NCBI GenBank assembly: GCA_030512335.1
Contig: JAULSU010000005.1
Coordinates: 372,001 to 436,000 of the forward strand
DNA from: Immersiella caudata
Lineage: Eukaryota > Ascomycota > Sordariomycetes > Sordariales > Lasiosphaeriaceae
Length of the DNA stretch: 64,000 nt
Reading direction: 5' to 3'
In this document: piece after piece, positions 35,901-47,420 of the stretch
Numbering within the stretch: the stretch's first letter is position 1
Layout: every line of letters starts with the position of its first letter
Position numbers and translations under genes: made by a program
Notes under the pieces: model-generated
What the model saw: only the letters and a program-made list of their open reading frames with translations
Told to the model about the DNA's origin: nothing
Database searches by the model: none

Positions 35901-38900
35901 GTATGTCATCCGTGAGGTGGCCGCTGCAGTTCGGACCGTTTTCCTCCTCCTCCCCTTGGCTGGCGCGCCAAGGGAATGTGTGTGTGATGTGAGGTAGGTA
36001 GCAAACAAAGCACGCACGTACGATGGTCAAAAGTGTGGCGAGTATGGTTGGTGCAAGTGGTCGCGGCATCGCGCCAACGAGCTCGAATCCGCGGCCGGCT
36101 GGCGCCTCGCGATGGGGGCCAAAAGAACCCCATGTCGACAAAGGTACGAGCAAAAAATCAGAGTAGGTAGGACAGCGTAAGGCTGTTAGTCCGGCTCCGC
36201 GCGTTTCAAGTTTGTTGCGTGCGGCCAGTCCCCATCGATCTGCGCCCCATGGATGACCACGGATCGGCCATAGCCGTGGGCGGCGTTTGCTGGTCTACTC
36301 TACCCAGGCCGGAACAACGGACGAGTAATCTGGCCATGACAGGCCCAGCACGGGAGGGGCCCGTCCCGCGATGGCGTCACTTGCTCGCTTGGGGCGGGCT
36401 TTTTCCTCCTTGCGGAGAGCCCGGCTGGGTGGGTTTTGCTGATCGTCAGTGACTCAGGGGGTAGCAAGCGAAGCGAAGCGAGAAGAAAGGCATAATTCCT
36501 ATCTTTGGGAGAAAGGGTATCTTGGGAATCAAAACGTGGCGTGGGCATGAAAGGCCCTGTGGCTTGAAAAGAACCCGACAGCGTACGAAAAGAGGCACGA
36601 AATACCTGCCCGAGGGTGGGCGGGAAAATAGCAGGCCGTTGCCTTACCAGGAGCTGCTGGGCCTTCCATAGGTGGATGCGATTGCTTCGCCTATTCGCTG
36701 CCCACGCTGAGTAAAGCATCGCTAAGACGCTACCCTGGCTGACGAGGAAGGGACATAACGCAAACTCCGGATGGTAGACAGCAAAGAGTAGAAGGAGAGA
36801 AGAAAGTGTGTAACAAGCGGGGACGAAATAGCACAGCCAATGTTTGGGAATAGAGTCGGCGAAGGCTCCAAGGCAGGCAACATTATTATCGATATCCCCC
36901 GCTGTAAGCCACGACAAAAGTTCCCGACCGGTGGGCGACGACGATACTCCGGAAGCCGCCGGTGGCCGGAGAGCCGCATAGGCAACAGGAAAGCTATTTC
37001 GGACCGGAGGGAGACGGAAGCTACGAAGGTGCGAGTGTGTGAAGAAAGTGCAGTTTGCTGTCACCATCGTGATCGCGTGCTGTATCCGGGCAATGATAGC
37101 GGCGTTTGGTCGCTATTGAGCACCCGTAGCCCCAGGCAGCAAGAAAGCGAGAGGGAAAAAGGGAGAGCCGGGAATCGGGGGCCACTCGGCAGACCCATCG
37201 TCTTGGTTCCATCCCTCCGATACTACCGTGGGCGTCGAAAAGAGATGCCGTGTAACGGCAAGAAACTTAGGTTGCTGGGTATTGTGCGTAGTATAATTCG
37301 CAGCAGCTCTCAAGACAAGGACTTGGCCGCTTTGGGACGGCTGGGTCACTAGAATGGCCGCCTGTTGGCCCGATATAGCAGCCCGCAAAGGCCGTTTAGG
37401 CGGACGATATTCCCGTCATGCGGCGTGCGGTTGCCATCAACCGAGATGGGGAGCGCACAAACGCATCGATCACGCGGACCGCGGCGGGCGAGGGGCAGGT
37501 AGTTGATGCGGAGTCCAGGGCAATGTTGCGCGAAGATATGGAATAGAGTCCGCCTCGAGAAAGGAATCGCGACGGTTGGCTATAAATATCTTTAAGCGCT
37601 GGGGGCTTGCAAATGCAGGGAATTTGATAGCGCGGACATGTGGCGTGGGGCCTTGTCGGGCCAAGACATGAGCACAGACTGCAGAATGCACCGTGCGCTA
37701 CCTCAGGCACAGGAATCGACGCCAAAAAGAGTTGAAACGGGAAGGGCAAGCAGCACAAGATTGGGGTCTGGCTCGTGCTTTTGGTTGTGGTCTGAATATT
37801 TTGGGACGAATTGATTGTTGACGGGCACGCTGCCGAGATTCCCAGATTCTCAAAACGTGGGACGACCGTCCATTTTTGGACTCAGCGGTCCATTGATTCC
37901 GGTTGGGGAGAAACACGAAGAAGCAGAAGAGGAGGACCACTCGGCGCGCACAGAGACAGTCTGCCGAAAAGAGAGGAGAGGGAAAGCTCGATGGCACGTG
38001 TAAAGGCGATGTTGACCAAGAGGAGAATTTCGTTGTTGGGGTGCTCCTTCCTCTGCACGGTTGCCGGCAGGACCCGCAGTAACGGATACCCGGTGCCCCG
38101 CGCAAAAGAACTGTGGGCCTGGGGCTCCCTCCAACATGCATCTTGCTGCTCACACTCAATTGCACTTTGTGTCTGTGGCTCGTCTTCTCTCGTCTGCCAG
38201 TGGCTCGCCCGTCCCGTGAGGCTTAGCAACCACGATATACCCCTACCGCCCATCCGTTGCTCTGAAACTTCCCCGTCCCCTGGGCCGCACTTGGCCTCTC
38301 TGGCTGTCAACATGCAGCCCAGCAGGTCCGGACCTGGAGTTTGGATGTGTGCGGGGTCGCACACTTGGCATCTTCCTTCGCTGCACGTCTTGTGTTGCTG
38401 CTTGGTCTTGCCTGCCGATTCCTTCGTCGGCCTGGTCTCGCACCCATGGCCCTGGCCTGAGACACCCTCGATGCGGCAGCCTCTGTTGGCTTCTCTGCAG
38501 CGGCGATTGTCGAAAAGGCCTCACCATCTCGGCCGCGTCGATGGCGGCGCGCAATTGAGCTTGCTGGCACGCGATAGGCGACTTGCGCTGTGCGCAAGCG
38601 ACAGACGACACAGGCGACAGGCGATAAGCGACACACCCACTAACTCCGGCGGTAATGATGCATGGGCCTGGCGATCGTGCTCGGATCAGGCGAACGGGCG
38701 CGAGGGGGCTAAAGCTAACAGGCCTTGAAGATCCGCCGAGTGCCGGGTGGCTTGCTGGAACCCCAGTGAAGTTTTTTAGGGTAGATCGGGCGAATCGTGA
38801 GCGACCAACTAAGCGCTCAGTGTCTGGCTAGTGCTGTAAGTAGTAGGTATGCTCATTCGCATGCTACCTACTTACGCTTGCAGGTCTTCAAGGCAGCAAG

Positions 38901-41900
38901 AATCCCGAGCAACTTCGAATTCGGGCCGCTACCAGCATGCGAGAACATCTTCGGGACGGCAGCAGCCCGTGCCAACAGCGATCACCACCAGCCTGGAGTC
39001 GCGGCGGCACCAGTGCCTTAGCGCTTGCTCGCACACGCTTCCGCGGCCAACAGCGAATCCGAGCACGGTGCGGTCACACTGACTCGATGTGATGCTCGTC
39101 ACTCGATCACGGTTGCGCTTCTCGAGGCTGAGGTCGAGACGTTTGAGCTCATATCTTGCAACCTGATGCAATCTGTATCAGACATGGCAAGCCTGTTGGC
39201 TCGTTTGGATCGTTTACCTCGGTGCCTGGAGATGCAGGTCATTCGCCCCGGACACTCCAAACACGTCGTAGGTGCAGTGCAGCATGCAGCGTCACAGACC
39301 CCCCGGGCGAGCTCAATAACCAAACAGCGAGGAGGCAGCACCGGCGCCGTTAAACTCGTGGCAGCCCCCAATCTCGAGGCGGAATCGAACCACACAATGA
39401 GATCTGCGGCGGTTGATCGAGTGGGGGAGCCGAGATAGAGTGATAGATCTCTCTCTGGTATGGTACCTTTTTGTCTCTGCAGAGCGTGCAGTCGCTGGTT
39501 TTCTGTCGTCACTGGCTGCAATGCCATTGCACGCTGGAAGCTAGCTTCATGTGCGGCCTTGTCGAGCTCCAACGCAAATCGACCAACAAAAATAGGATCT
39601 TACTGGCAGGCGGCGCGGGTCGAGACTGGCCAGTGGGATTCGCGAGGCGTCTAAGCCCCCTGTCTGCACATCACGCCAGGCCACACCCTTGTCCGCTACC
39701 CGCACCGACTGGGCTCGCTCTGCCGGGCACCCTTGACGAATGCACGCCAGGGGTAGGAGGACACCATCACTGCAATCCTCGCTGGCTATCCTTCGTCATG
39801 ACAAGCGGCCCTACGACGCTGGTGTGGGAGCATCAGAGTCTGTTTCTGCGAGCATAGCATGATCGGGAGCTGCCAGAAAGGGAAGGGGGGTACCCACACT
39901 ACCAAGCGCGATGTCCCCGTTTTGTGCGATTGTCGCGCTTAGACAGGGTATGCCAACAGGTTTCGGTCGCGGAGAAGTTTGCTCTATGCACCGCGCAAGA
40001 TTCGATCTTCGACTGGCGGCACATGGCCCTGACGGGGGACGCTTGCCGGAGGGCATCTTGCGCCGCAAACTGCTAGGGACCCGGCGCCAACCGCGTAGGG
40101 CCCGGCATCTCGCTCTCCCGCGGCGCTGTCCGGCTTCGACCCGACGTTGCAACCGGCGCAGGCTTTTCACTCGGAAACTTGCTGCCTGCTACGTATTCGA
40201 TGATTTCTGGCGGCTCCTTCTAGAACGGTAGCTTTTCGGCCCCTCGCCGCTCTTCGGCGGTTTCTGGTGCGGGTAGCATCCATCACATTCGGGGTGCAGA
40301 CGGACGCTCCAGTGTCCTCCTCCGGCCCCTTCCTGGCAGCGCGCGATGGGAGCTGGGGAGGGTGGTGAGCCCGACAAATCTTTTGCTGATTGTGTAACAC
40401 GGCTCGCATGAAGCCTTGCGACCCCTGCCGGACGGCGGGTACTGCTGATGTACCGCAGCTTTTGGGCCTGCGCCTCTCGCCTGTCAGACTCTCCGGCGAG
40501 AGGAGAAGCTTCACCAGACACACTGCCAGTGCCGGCACGAAGCAGGAAGCAAGGACAATGAGGACCGCGCCAGGATCCTTCCGCGAGACGTCAAATCCCT
40601 CTCGCGGCAGATGTCGCAAGACGCGCAGGACACCGATGTCCCAACAAGGCCTGAGACTGCTCAGAGTGAGCAGCGGTGCGGCACACAAGACGCGGATGGT
40701 GGGCTTGGCATTGTTCGTGAGTGGGTGCTGATACGTACTTCGTACGTAGCTCCTAGGTTGGTTTCCCGCTCCTGCTGCACCAGGCACACCTCGAAAAGCA
40801 CGGCACCCCCAAAGCTGCTGCTCAACCCACGTGGGAAGCAGCAAAGACAGATTTGTCGCGCGGTTGTCGCAGTCGCGATTAGACACAGGAGTCCTGCCAC
40901 TGTACGCAATGGCGGCGGTAGAGAGCGCGCAGTACGGCTGCGTGCGCGGTGGGAGTCGCCAGGGGGTGTCCGTCTTTCTGCTGTCGCCTAGTCCTCGCGG
41001 TAAAACGAAAAAAAAGTAGAGGAAAGGTGTGTGGTGTCGTCGGGTAGCCCAGACAGGCCCCGCATGCCGCGATTGCAGGGCGTGGGCCTGATAGCTTGTA
41101 GCGGTACCGCGACGGGCAGTCGAGGCAAGCGTCGGGCCTGGGAGTTTTCTAGCTGGCTCGTTGTCAAAGTACCCTGCGTCCCTCGTCGCGCAACCTCAGC
41201 AGACACCTCCCGACGCTCATCGCTCACTCACCCTTGCATGCTGCATCCCCGCCCCCCTTTAGGTTCCCCCCCCCCCCTGTTAGCTGGAGACCTGGCAGGG
41301 GCCGGGGTGCAACAAAGCCTCTCCCAAACCGGCACACCAAGCCTCTCTCTCTGCGGAGCCAGCCAAGACCGTTCTCTCGATCTCCATCCCATGTCGTCTG
41401 CGAGCTAGCACGTACCTTTTTCGCGGCCCTTGGAAAGCCATCTCTCAATATAGCAGTCGACGTTCTGGCGTGGGCCGGCTGGTACCCCAGGATGTTTCCG
41501 CTCCCGATCTGGGCCCGTGGAGACGACGTGGTGGCCTGGCTCGGCCGGTATCTGTATTGTACCTCGCAGTCGCCGTCCCCAGCAGCAGGTTGAGGCTTGT
41601 TTCCCATTCCCATCCCATCCCAACCTATCCCCCTCCAGCCCAACCTGCCACTCTGCCCTTCCCCTACCTCGCGTGTCGTCTGTCTGCCCTCGCGGCGGTT
41701 GTTACTCTGTACCCTTCGTACCTGCTGTCTATCTGCCTGCCTGGCAGCCTTTGAGCCTCTCTCCCATATACACTGCGCCTGCAGCAGCAGCAGCAGCCGC
41801 GCGTGTACTCCCGTACCTGACCCCGACCCCGACTTGATGTTTGTTTCCATATCGACTGCTACCTCCTCTCTATTTGTCGAGGCACTCCAACCGGGCTGTG

Positions 41901-41952
41901 TATTACTAACTTGGTATCTTACTTCCAATTTGAGCGTCACCACTCGCCCGTC
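32977..41952. other. Long region without a supported gene, upstream of the transcription-factor gene
   Basis: Nearly 9 kb. The first 300 bp are the 3' end of the CCT gene. From about 33.6 to 35.3 kb there are protein-like stretches in shifting frames (for example 33700-34046 and 35048-35287), but no gene model holds together. From 36 to 41 kb open frames occur on both strands without conserved content, as expected of GC-rich DNA. The last kilobase is pyrimidine-rich with a poly-C run near 41268 and a GCA microsatellite near 41781, typical of a fungal promoter and long leader. Confidence 0.5.
35953..35974. repeat. Short inverted repeat
   Basis: Perfect 8-bp arms (CCCTTGGC and GCCAAGGG) flank a 6-nt centre. 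It could be a protein-binding palindrome; there is no nearby gene end to make it a terminator. Confidence 0.5.
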
Positions 41953-44900
41953 ATGGCTAGCCTCAAGTTCATAATGGATGTCAACGACGACCACCAAACA
42001 GATGGCCGGCACGCCAATAAAAAGGATGCCACGCCGGCCAACGCGGGCCAGCTCCAGCTCCAGCTCCTTCAAGAACCCACCAGCGCCCCTCCACACTCGG
42101 GACATGTCAGCAGCTCCTCCGGTCTGGTCGTCGAGCACCAGAACAATATCACCCAGGCCGTCCCCAGTCCTCAGACGACGACCAGCAACAACAACAACAA
42201 GCGCCGCGGTGTCTCGACTCAGGGTCCCAAACCGACCAACACGCCTCCCGCCCCACTGTCCTCCTCCTCGGCCGCCAACCCGTCGATATCGTCCGAGTCG
42301 TCGTCCCTATCAGCACCAGCATCCACTTCGCGGCCCCCGGCCCGTCGCCGGAGCACGGCGAGCGTCGACTCGATGGATCACACAGGCTATGGATCCGCTG
42401 CCTCGTCGTCCTCGATGGGACACGGCCTCCACCCGAACCAACCCATGAGGCCAATGCCTCCTCACCCCCAAGGGAGCGAGATCCCAATGCGCCTCACACC
42501 CATCACGGGGCGCGTGAGCAGGGCGAAGAAGGGCGTTCCGGTCCACGTTTGCGATCTGTGCAAGCCAGCCAAGGTGCGAAACAACCAGAGGCAGAAAAGG
42601 CCCCCGCGTGCGTGCTGGACACTGACCATGATATATATACCAGACCTTCACGCGAGCCGAGCACCTGAGACGTCACCAGCTAAGTCATCAGAATCCGGGG
42701 TACGCGTGTACCTACCCAGGCTGCGAGCGCGCCTTTCACCGGCCCGACCTCCTCGCGCGACATCAGCAGAGGCAGTGAGTACAGTTCCTCCCCTGAGCTT
42801 GTGCGCGGCACGCTGACGGTGGTGGTTTCAAGCGAGGTCGAGGGAGACAAGGCTTCCAAGAGTGGAGGCAACGAGGGGGACCGACGCGCTTCCTCGGCAC
42901 GATCGTCTATGGATGATGGGTATCGAGGGGGGCAACTCCAGCAGTCTTCCAGCGGCTCCTCGTCTGCCATGGCGGGCGCGGGAGCAGGGCCCATGGGCTC
43001 ATCCTCGGCAGCTGATATATCGTCCACGCCCAATGCCTCGGGAGACCAGAGGCGCTTCTCCCAGATGAGCAACTCGACAACGGGGGGAAGCCCCGCGACG
43101 CCGCGCGCGCTGGGCGGCGGAGGCGCATCGACATACAGATCATCAGGGAGCGCATCACGGGATTACAATAGCTATCCGATGCCCTCCTCGACAGTGTCCA
43201 TTATCGACCCGACACACCCTTCGACAATGACAGGGGGTTACCCCGGGGTGCTAGACTACCAGACGCCCCGGACAGCGTCACAGTCGATGAACATCATGTC
43301 GACCCTCCCGACGCTGCTAATTCCGGAGCAGAACAAGACGCCGGAGCTGTCGTACGCCCACGACGGCGCGTCCCCTTGGACCTCCTCGGCCTCGGATAGC
43401 ACCTACTCAACACCTGCATCCGACATCCCGAGGAGAGTCTGGATGAGGCCGCGATCGCCAACAGCTGACTGGCAAAGTAACCACCACCAGCTGCTGTCCC
43501 CCTACCCCGGCTCGGCCCCGCGCAACCTCCAGAATCCCGCCGGTGGCTTGGATGCCATGCCGTCCATGTATGTCAACAACCAGTACTCTACGTCTTCGTA
43601 TACCCATACGCCGGCGCCCCAGCAACCATCCTACTACGATGTGTCCATGAACCCCTACGGGTCTGCAGCCGGGCCGGGGCAGCACGGCACGTACCGCTCA
43701 CATCACCAGCACAACACGTCCATCTCGTCCCTTTCTAGTCCTGTTCAAGCTTCCAACACGTCTTCTTCACACTCTGGGGATACGCTAATCGCGCCGGCTG
43801 CGCACCCGGGTCGCCTCGACCCCCTTGTAGGTCTCGGGCGGCAAAAGGAGCTGGCCATGGGGACGCACCAGAGCTTGATGGACGCCCAGGCGATGGGCGA
43901 CCTGGGCGTGCTAGACGGCATGAACGTTGGATACGGCGCCCTGGATGGATCGCGGAGTACAGGCGACAATGAAGGCGCCATCCTGACGACGCTGGATCTG
44001 CCCATGGGCGGCGGGTGCAGCATGCAAAGGGCGGGAATGGGACTCCCCTTGCAGGGAACGGTGCGGGCGTCGGTCCCCAGCTACCTCGATGTGTATTGGG
44101 ACAGGGTGCATCCCGTGCTTCCGGTAGTGCACCGGCAATCGTTCGAAGCGGCGCCGGAAGATGCTCTGCGTTGTGCCATGGCGGCGGTTGCCACCCAGTA
44201 TCTCAACAGCAAGGAGGATCGCACCCGGGGAAACCAGCTGCATGAGTTCGCCTGGCACGAGGCAAAGCGGGTGAGTCGCGAATCAAAACCTACCCTTTCC
44301 CTGCCCATCCGTCCACGCTAACGACGGCGGCTTCCGTAATGCGAAAAGGTCACTTCATGGAACCTTCAGACCATGCAAGCGATCCTCCTGTTGGAATACT
44401 TTGCGCGATTCCGCGGCCGGAAAGCCGTGACCAAGCCCTCGAAGCTGTTCGAGTCTCTCTACTCGAGGGTGAGTGCTTTGCAGTTCTTTACTGCGTCATC
44501 CTCGTTGCCGCTCGGCTCGCGGGACCCCACCATGCCGTGGCTCATTGACACGAGCGACTGGTCCCCGGCGTCTTCTCCTCCCTCCGACTGCTCGTCGTGC
44601 GCGTCCATCACGCCCACGGCTGCGGCGGTGGGCTTGTCCTACACCCAAGTGCCCGCTCACGCGGTGCCCACAAACACCACCCCCTGGGACAGTTTTCCTT
44701 CGTCGTACGCCTCGTCGACGTCTTCGGCCTTTGGAGGCATTCCATCGTCTCCTATCTCTTTTCATCCCGAAGACCCCTTTCCCCACAATACCATCACCAC
44801 CCCCGCTGCTTTTAATGTTAATGTCGCGCCCCCTATCACCACCAACACCAACACTTCCACCGGGGCACAGCGGTCCTGGTCGTCTCTTTTCTCTCCTGGT

Positions 44901-46271
44901 CGTTACAACCCGCCTCTGGCGTCGTCGCTTTCGTTCCGGACGCGGTCTTCTCACGTTGCCGAGCACACATACTCACAGGCTCTCTCCACCCTGCAGGTCC
45001 TGTATCACGACCCGGCCATGTTCAACAACACGGTGCTGGATGCCGATCCACACCTGTCCACGGAGGAGCGTTGGCGCTCTTGGCTGGATACCGAGGCCCG
45101 CCGTCGTCTGCTGGCTGCCTGCTTCCATTTGGACGGCCACGCCGCCATCTACCAGCAGCAGCTGCGTGCCCACGACTTTGACACCGACGGAATGACCCCC
45201 ATCTCCCCGGTGCCTCTCTTCGCCCGCAGTGAGGAGCTCTGGAACGCTGTTTCGGCCGACGAGTGGGCTGCCATCTTGGCTGCCTTCCCGGAAAAGGGCA
45301 TCCCTCTTTTCGCCCCTCCGTCGGAGCAGCTCACGCCCGAGCTTGTCATGTCGCGGACGCCTCACGACCGCATGGCCATCCTGGGCATCGAGATGCTACG
45401 ACTCCCTCGGCGGCAGCTCGTTGCCGCTACCTCCTCGGTGCACAGCTCCCCTATTCCTGGCGAAGCCCAACTTCCCATGGACCCGCAGCTGCAGAACTAC
45501 GGCAACCAGCAGTCGACCAGCTGTGCCCAGGAGCCCCTCGACCTCAGCGTCGAAGAGCATATTAGCAAACTCTTCGCCAAGTGCCCCATCGGCAACACCT
45601 ACCTCGCCCTCCACCACACCCCCCTCCAAGACCTCCTCGCCGTCGGCGGCGACTCCTGGGTATTCTCCCAGAAAGTCCTCCCCGCCACTTCCTTCCTAGA
45701 ACACCAAAAGCGCCTCAAGCTCTGGACAGAGCAGCACTCCCGCCCCTCCCTCCCCAGCAACGCCGATAACGCCGGCATCAGCAACCTCAGCGCAGCTCGC
45801 GCCACCGTCTACGCCGCCCGCGCTATCCTCCTCTTCCTGGAGCGTGGCCCCGGCTCTAGCTGGTCGATGGACTTGTCCGACTACTGGGCCCTCTACGTCT
45901 GCGCTCTCATCTGCTGGGCTTTTGGCCATCGCGCTAGACCCGCTCCGACGTCTGATGCTCGTCATCATGGTCACCATCAGCGGAATGGCAGCGGTGGAAG
46001 TATCTCTTCTATGCCTGCTTCAAGACTGCCTCCGAGCGCGGCCAAGGCGGGTGATGAAGAGGCGGTGGGGTGGCTGAGGATGGTTGCGGCCGAGGGGATG
46101 AGGCTGGAGGATGTGATTAGGTTGAGAGCGAGGAGGGAAGCGGCGGGTGTGGTGGGTTTGGTGATGAGGAGGTTGGAGGGGGATTGTGTGGGTGGGAGGA
46201 GTCGGTTGTATGTTGATGCTGTGGGGGTGTTGAGGAAGTTGGATGAGGGGGCTAATTGGAAATGGTTCTAA
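41953..46271 (+). CDS. C2H2 zinc-finger transcription factor with fungal-specific regulatory domain
   Basis: Four exons, 41953-42573, 42644-42774, 42833-44270 and 44349-46271, encode about 1370 residues. Two C2H2 fingers lie at about 200-222 (CDLCKPAKTFTRAEHLRRHQLSH, split here as Cys200, Cys203, His218, His222) and 229-251 (Cys229, Cys234, His247, His251). The final histidine of the second finger is completed across the splice junction, which supports that intron. A long Ser/Gly/Pro-rich region follows, then the fungal-specific transcription factor domain from about 665 (YLDVYWDRVHPVLPVVHRQSF). This pairing of fingers and domain is like klf1/AmdX-type regulators; the targets cannot be told. 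The last exon could contain an unrecognised intron, since the part after SLYSR is long and low in complexity. Confidence 0.82.
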
Positions 46272-47420
46272 TGTGTCTTGTTTTTTCCCACCTCTCTGGG
46301 CGCGGCTTGTTTTATTTCGGTTCGGTTCTTCGGGGCGGCTTGGTTCGGTATACTAAAAGCGGGGTGGTCTGGTCATGGCCATTTGCACTTGGGGAGTTTC
46401 TTGGATTTGGACAGGCGGGTGGTTGGGTGGTTCAGCTTCATGGTTGACGATGATATCCAATCTTGTTTTTGGCTTTCGGGGGGGGGGTCTCTTCTTCGCA
46501 CAACAAGGGGCAATTGGAGGATGATACCAACGCAACACAACAGCACACAACACAGCAATCCCCAGACACAAAAACACACGCAAAAGACACAGTAACAAGT
46601 CTTTTAATGACAACCGCCTACGACATTACGACTGCCATGGCTACGAACTGTTGCTTTCTTTCTTTTTTCTTCTGTTTCCTTCATCTTCTACCTTCTTCCT
46701 ACCTCTCTTCCCTTCTTCCCTTACCCTGTACTTTTATACACGACCTTGTTTTCGTCAGTTTGCTTCTCTCATGGACCCGGCTCGGATTCAGCATTTCCGG
46801 TTGGTTGGTTGTTCTATTGTTTTTACTGTTATTTTTGTTTCATTTCAGCATCGTTCAGCATCTTCATCTTGATATCTATTGTACTTTTAGCGCCAGGGAG
46901 GCACAAGCAAGGGACACCAGGACCATGGGTATTACTTACGATGAGTATGATAGACGATGGACCTAATGGCTACTTACTGATGGTTGACATTGGAAGCGGA
47001 GGGAACTTACATTGTGGGCAAAGGATCCTCGGACAGACACGAGATAGCTACTTCGAGTAATGGAACGAACCGATTGGCTCAAATTTCTCAGACATGAAGA
47101 TGAAATCTTGTGTGTTAGATTTCATGACAAGTTCCTTCAGTGTGCTTTGATCTAATGCCACGGCTAAATCCCTGTAGTGAGATGAGCAGATATGACACCC
47201 TCTCATCTTGATGATTCATGATTTGTTTAGATCCTTTCTACCTGTGTTGTGTTGAACCCAGCCTGGCGCCTCTGTAAACGCGCACTCCTAATGCTCCTCG
47301 CTGCCGCGCCTTTGAGTTGATCACAATGCATGGCCAAGCATGTTCCTAGCAATGCCCAAGATGACGTAAAAAGAAGGACGGTGTGGTCCGACAAAAGCCA
47401 ATAGCTAATAAACACGCAGT
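46272..47420. other. Convergent intergenic region
   Basis: About 1.15 kb between the transcription-factor gene (plus) and the C1-THF synthase gene (minus). It is AT- and T-rich between 46.6 and 46.9 kb, consistent with 3' untranslated sequence, and has a poly-G run near 46480. No supported gene. Confidence 0.6.

Noticed and set aside
36090..36110. CTCGAATCC resembling a tRNA T loop
   Set aside because: The flanking 5-base segments do not pair and no tRNA body precedes it.
36300..37067. 255-codon minus-strand open frame with a hydrophobic middle
   Set aside because: No recognisable domain, non-conserved composition, and equally long frames overlap it on the other strand in the same GC-rich DNA.
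39381..39391. tRNA-like B box on the minus strand (complement of GGAATCGAACC)
   Set aside because: There is no A box at a suitable distance, and the flanking bases cannot form the T stem or an acceptor stem.
44469..44483. GTGAGT...CAG that looks like an intron in the transcription-factor gene
   Set aside because: Only 15 nt, far too short to splice; the frame is continuous through it.
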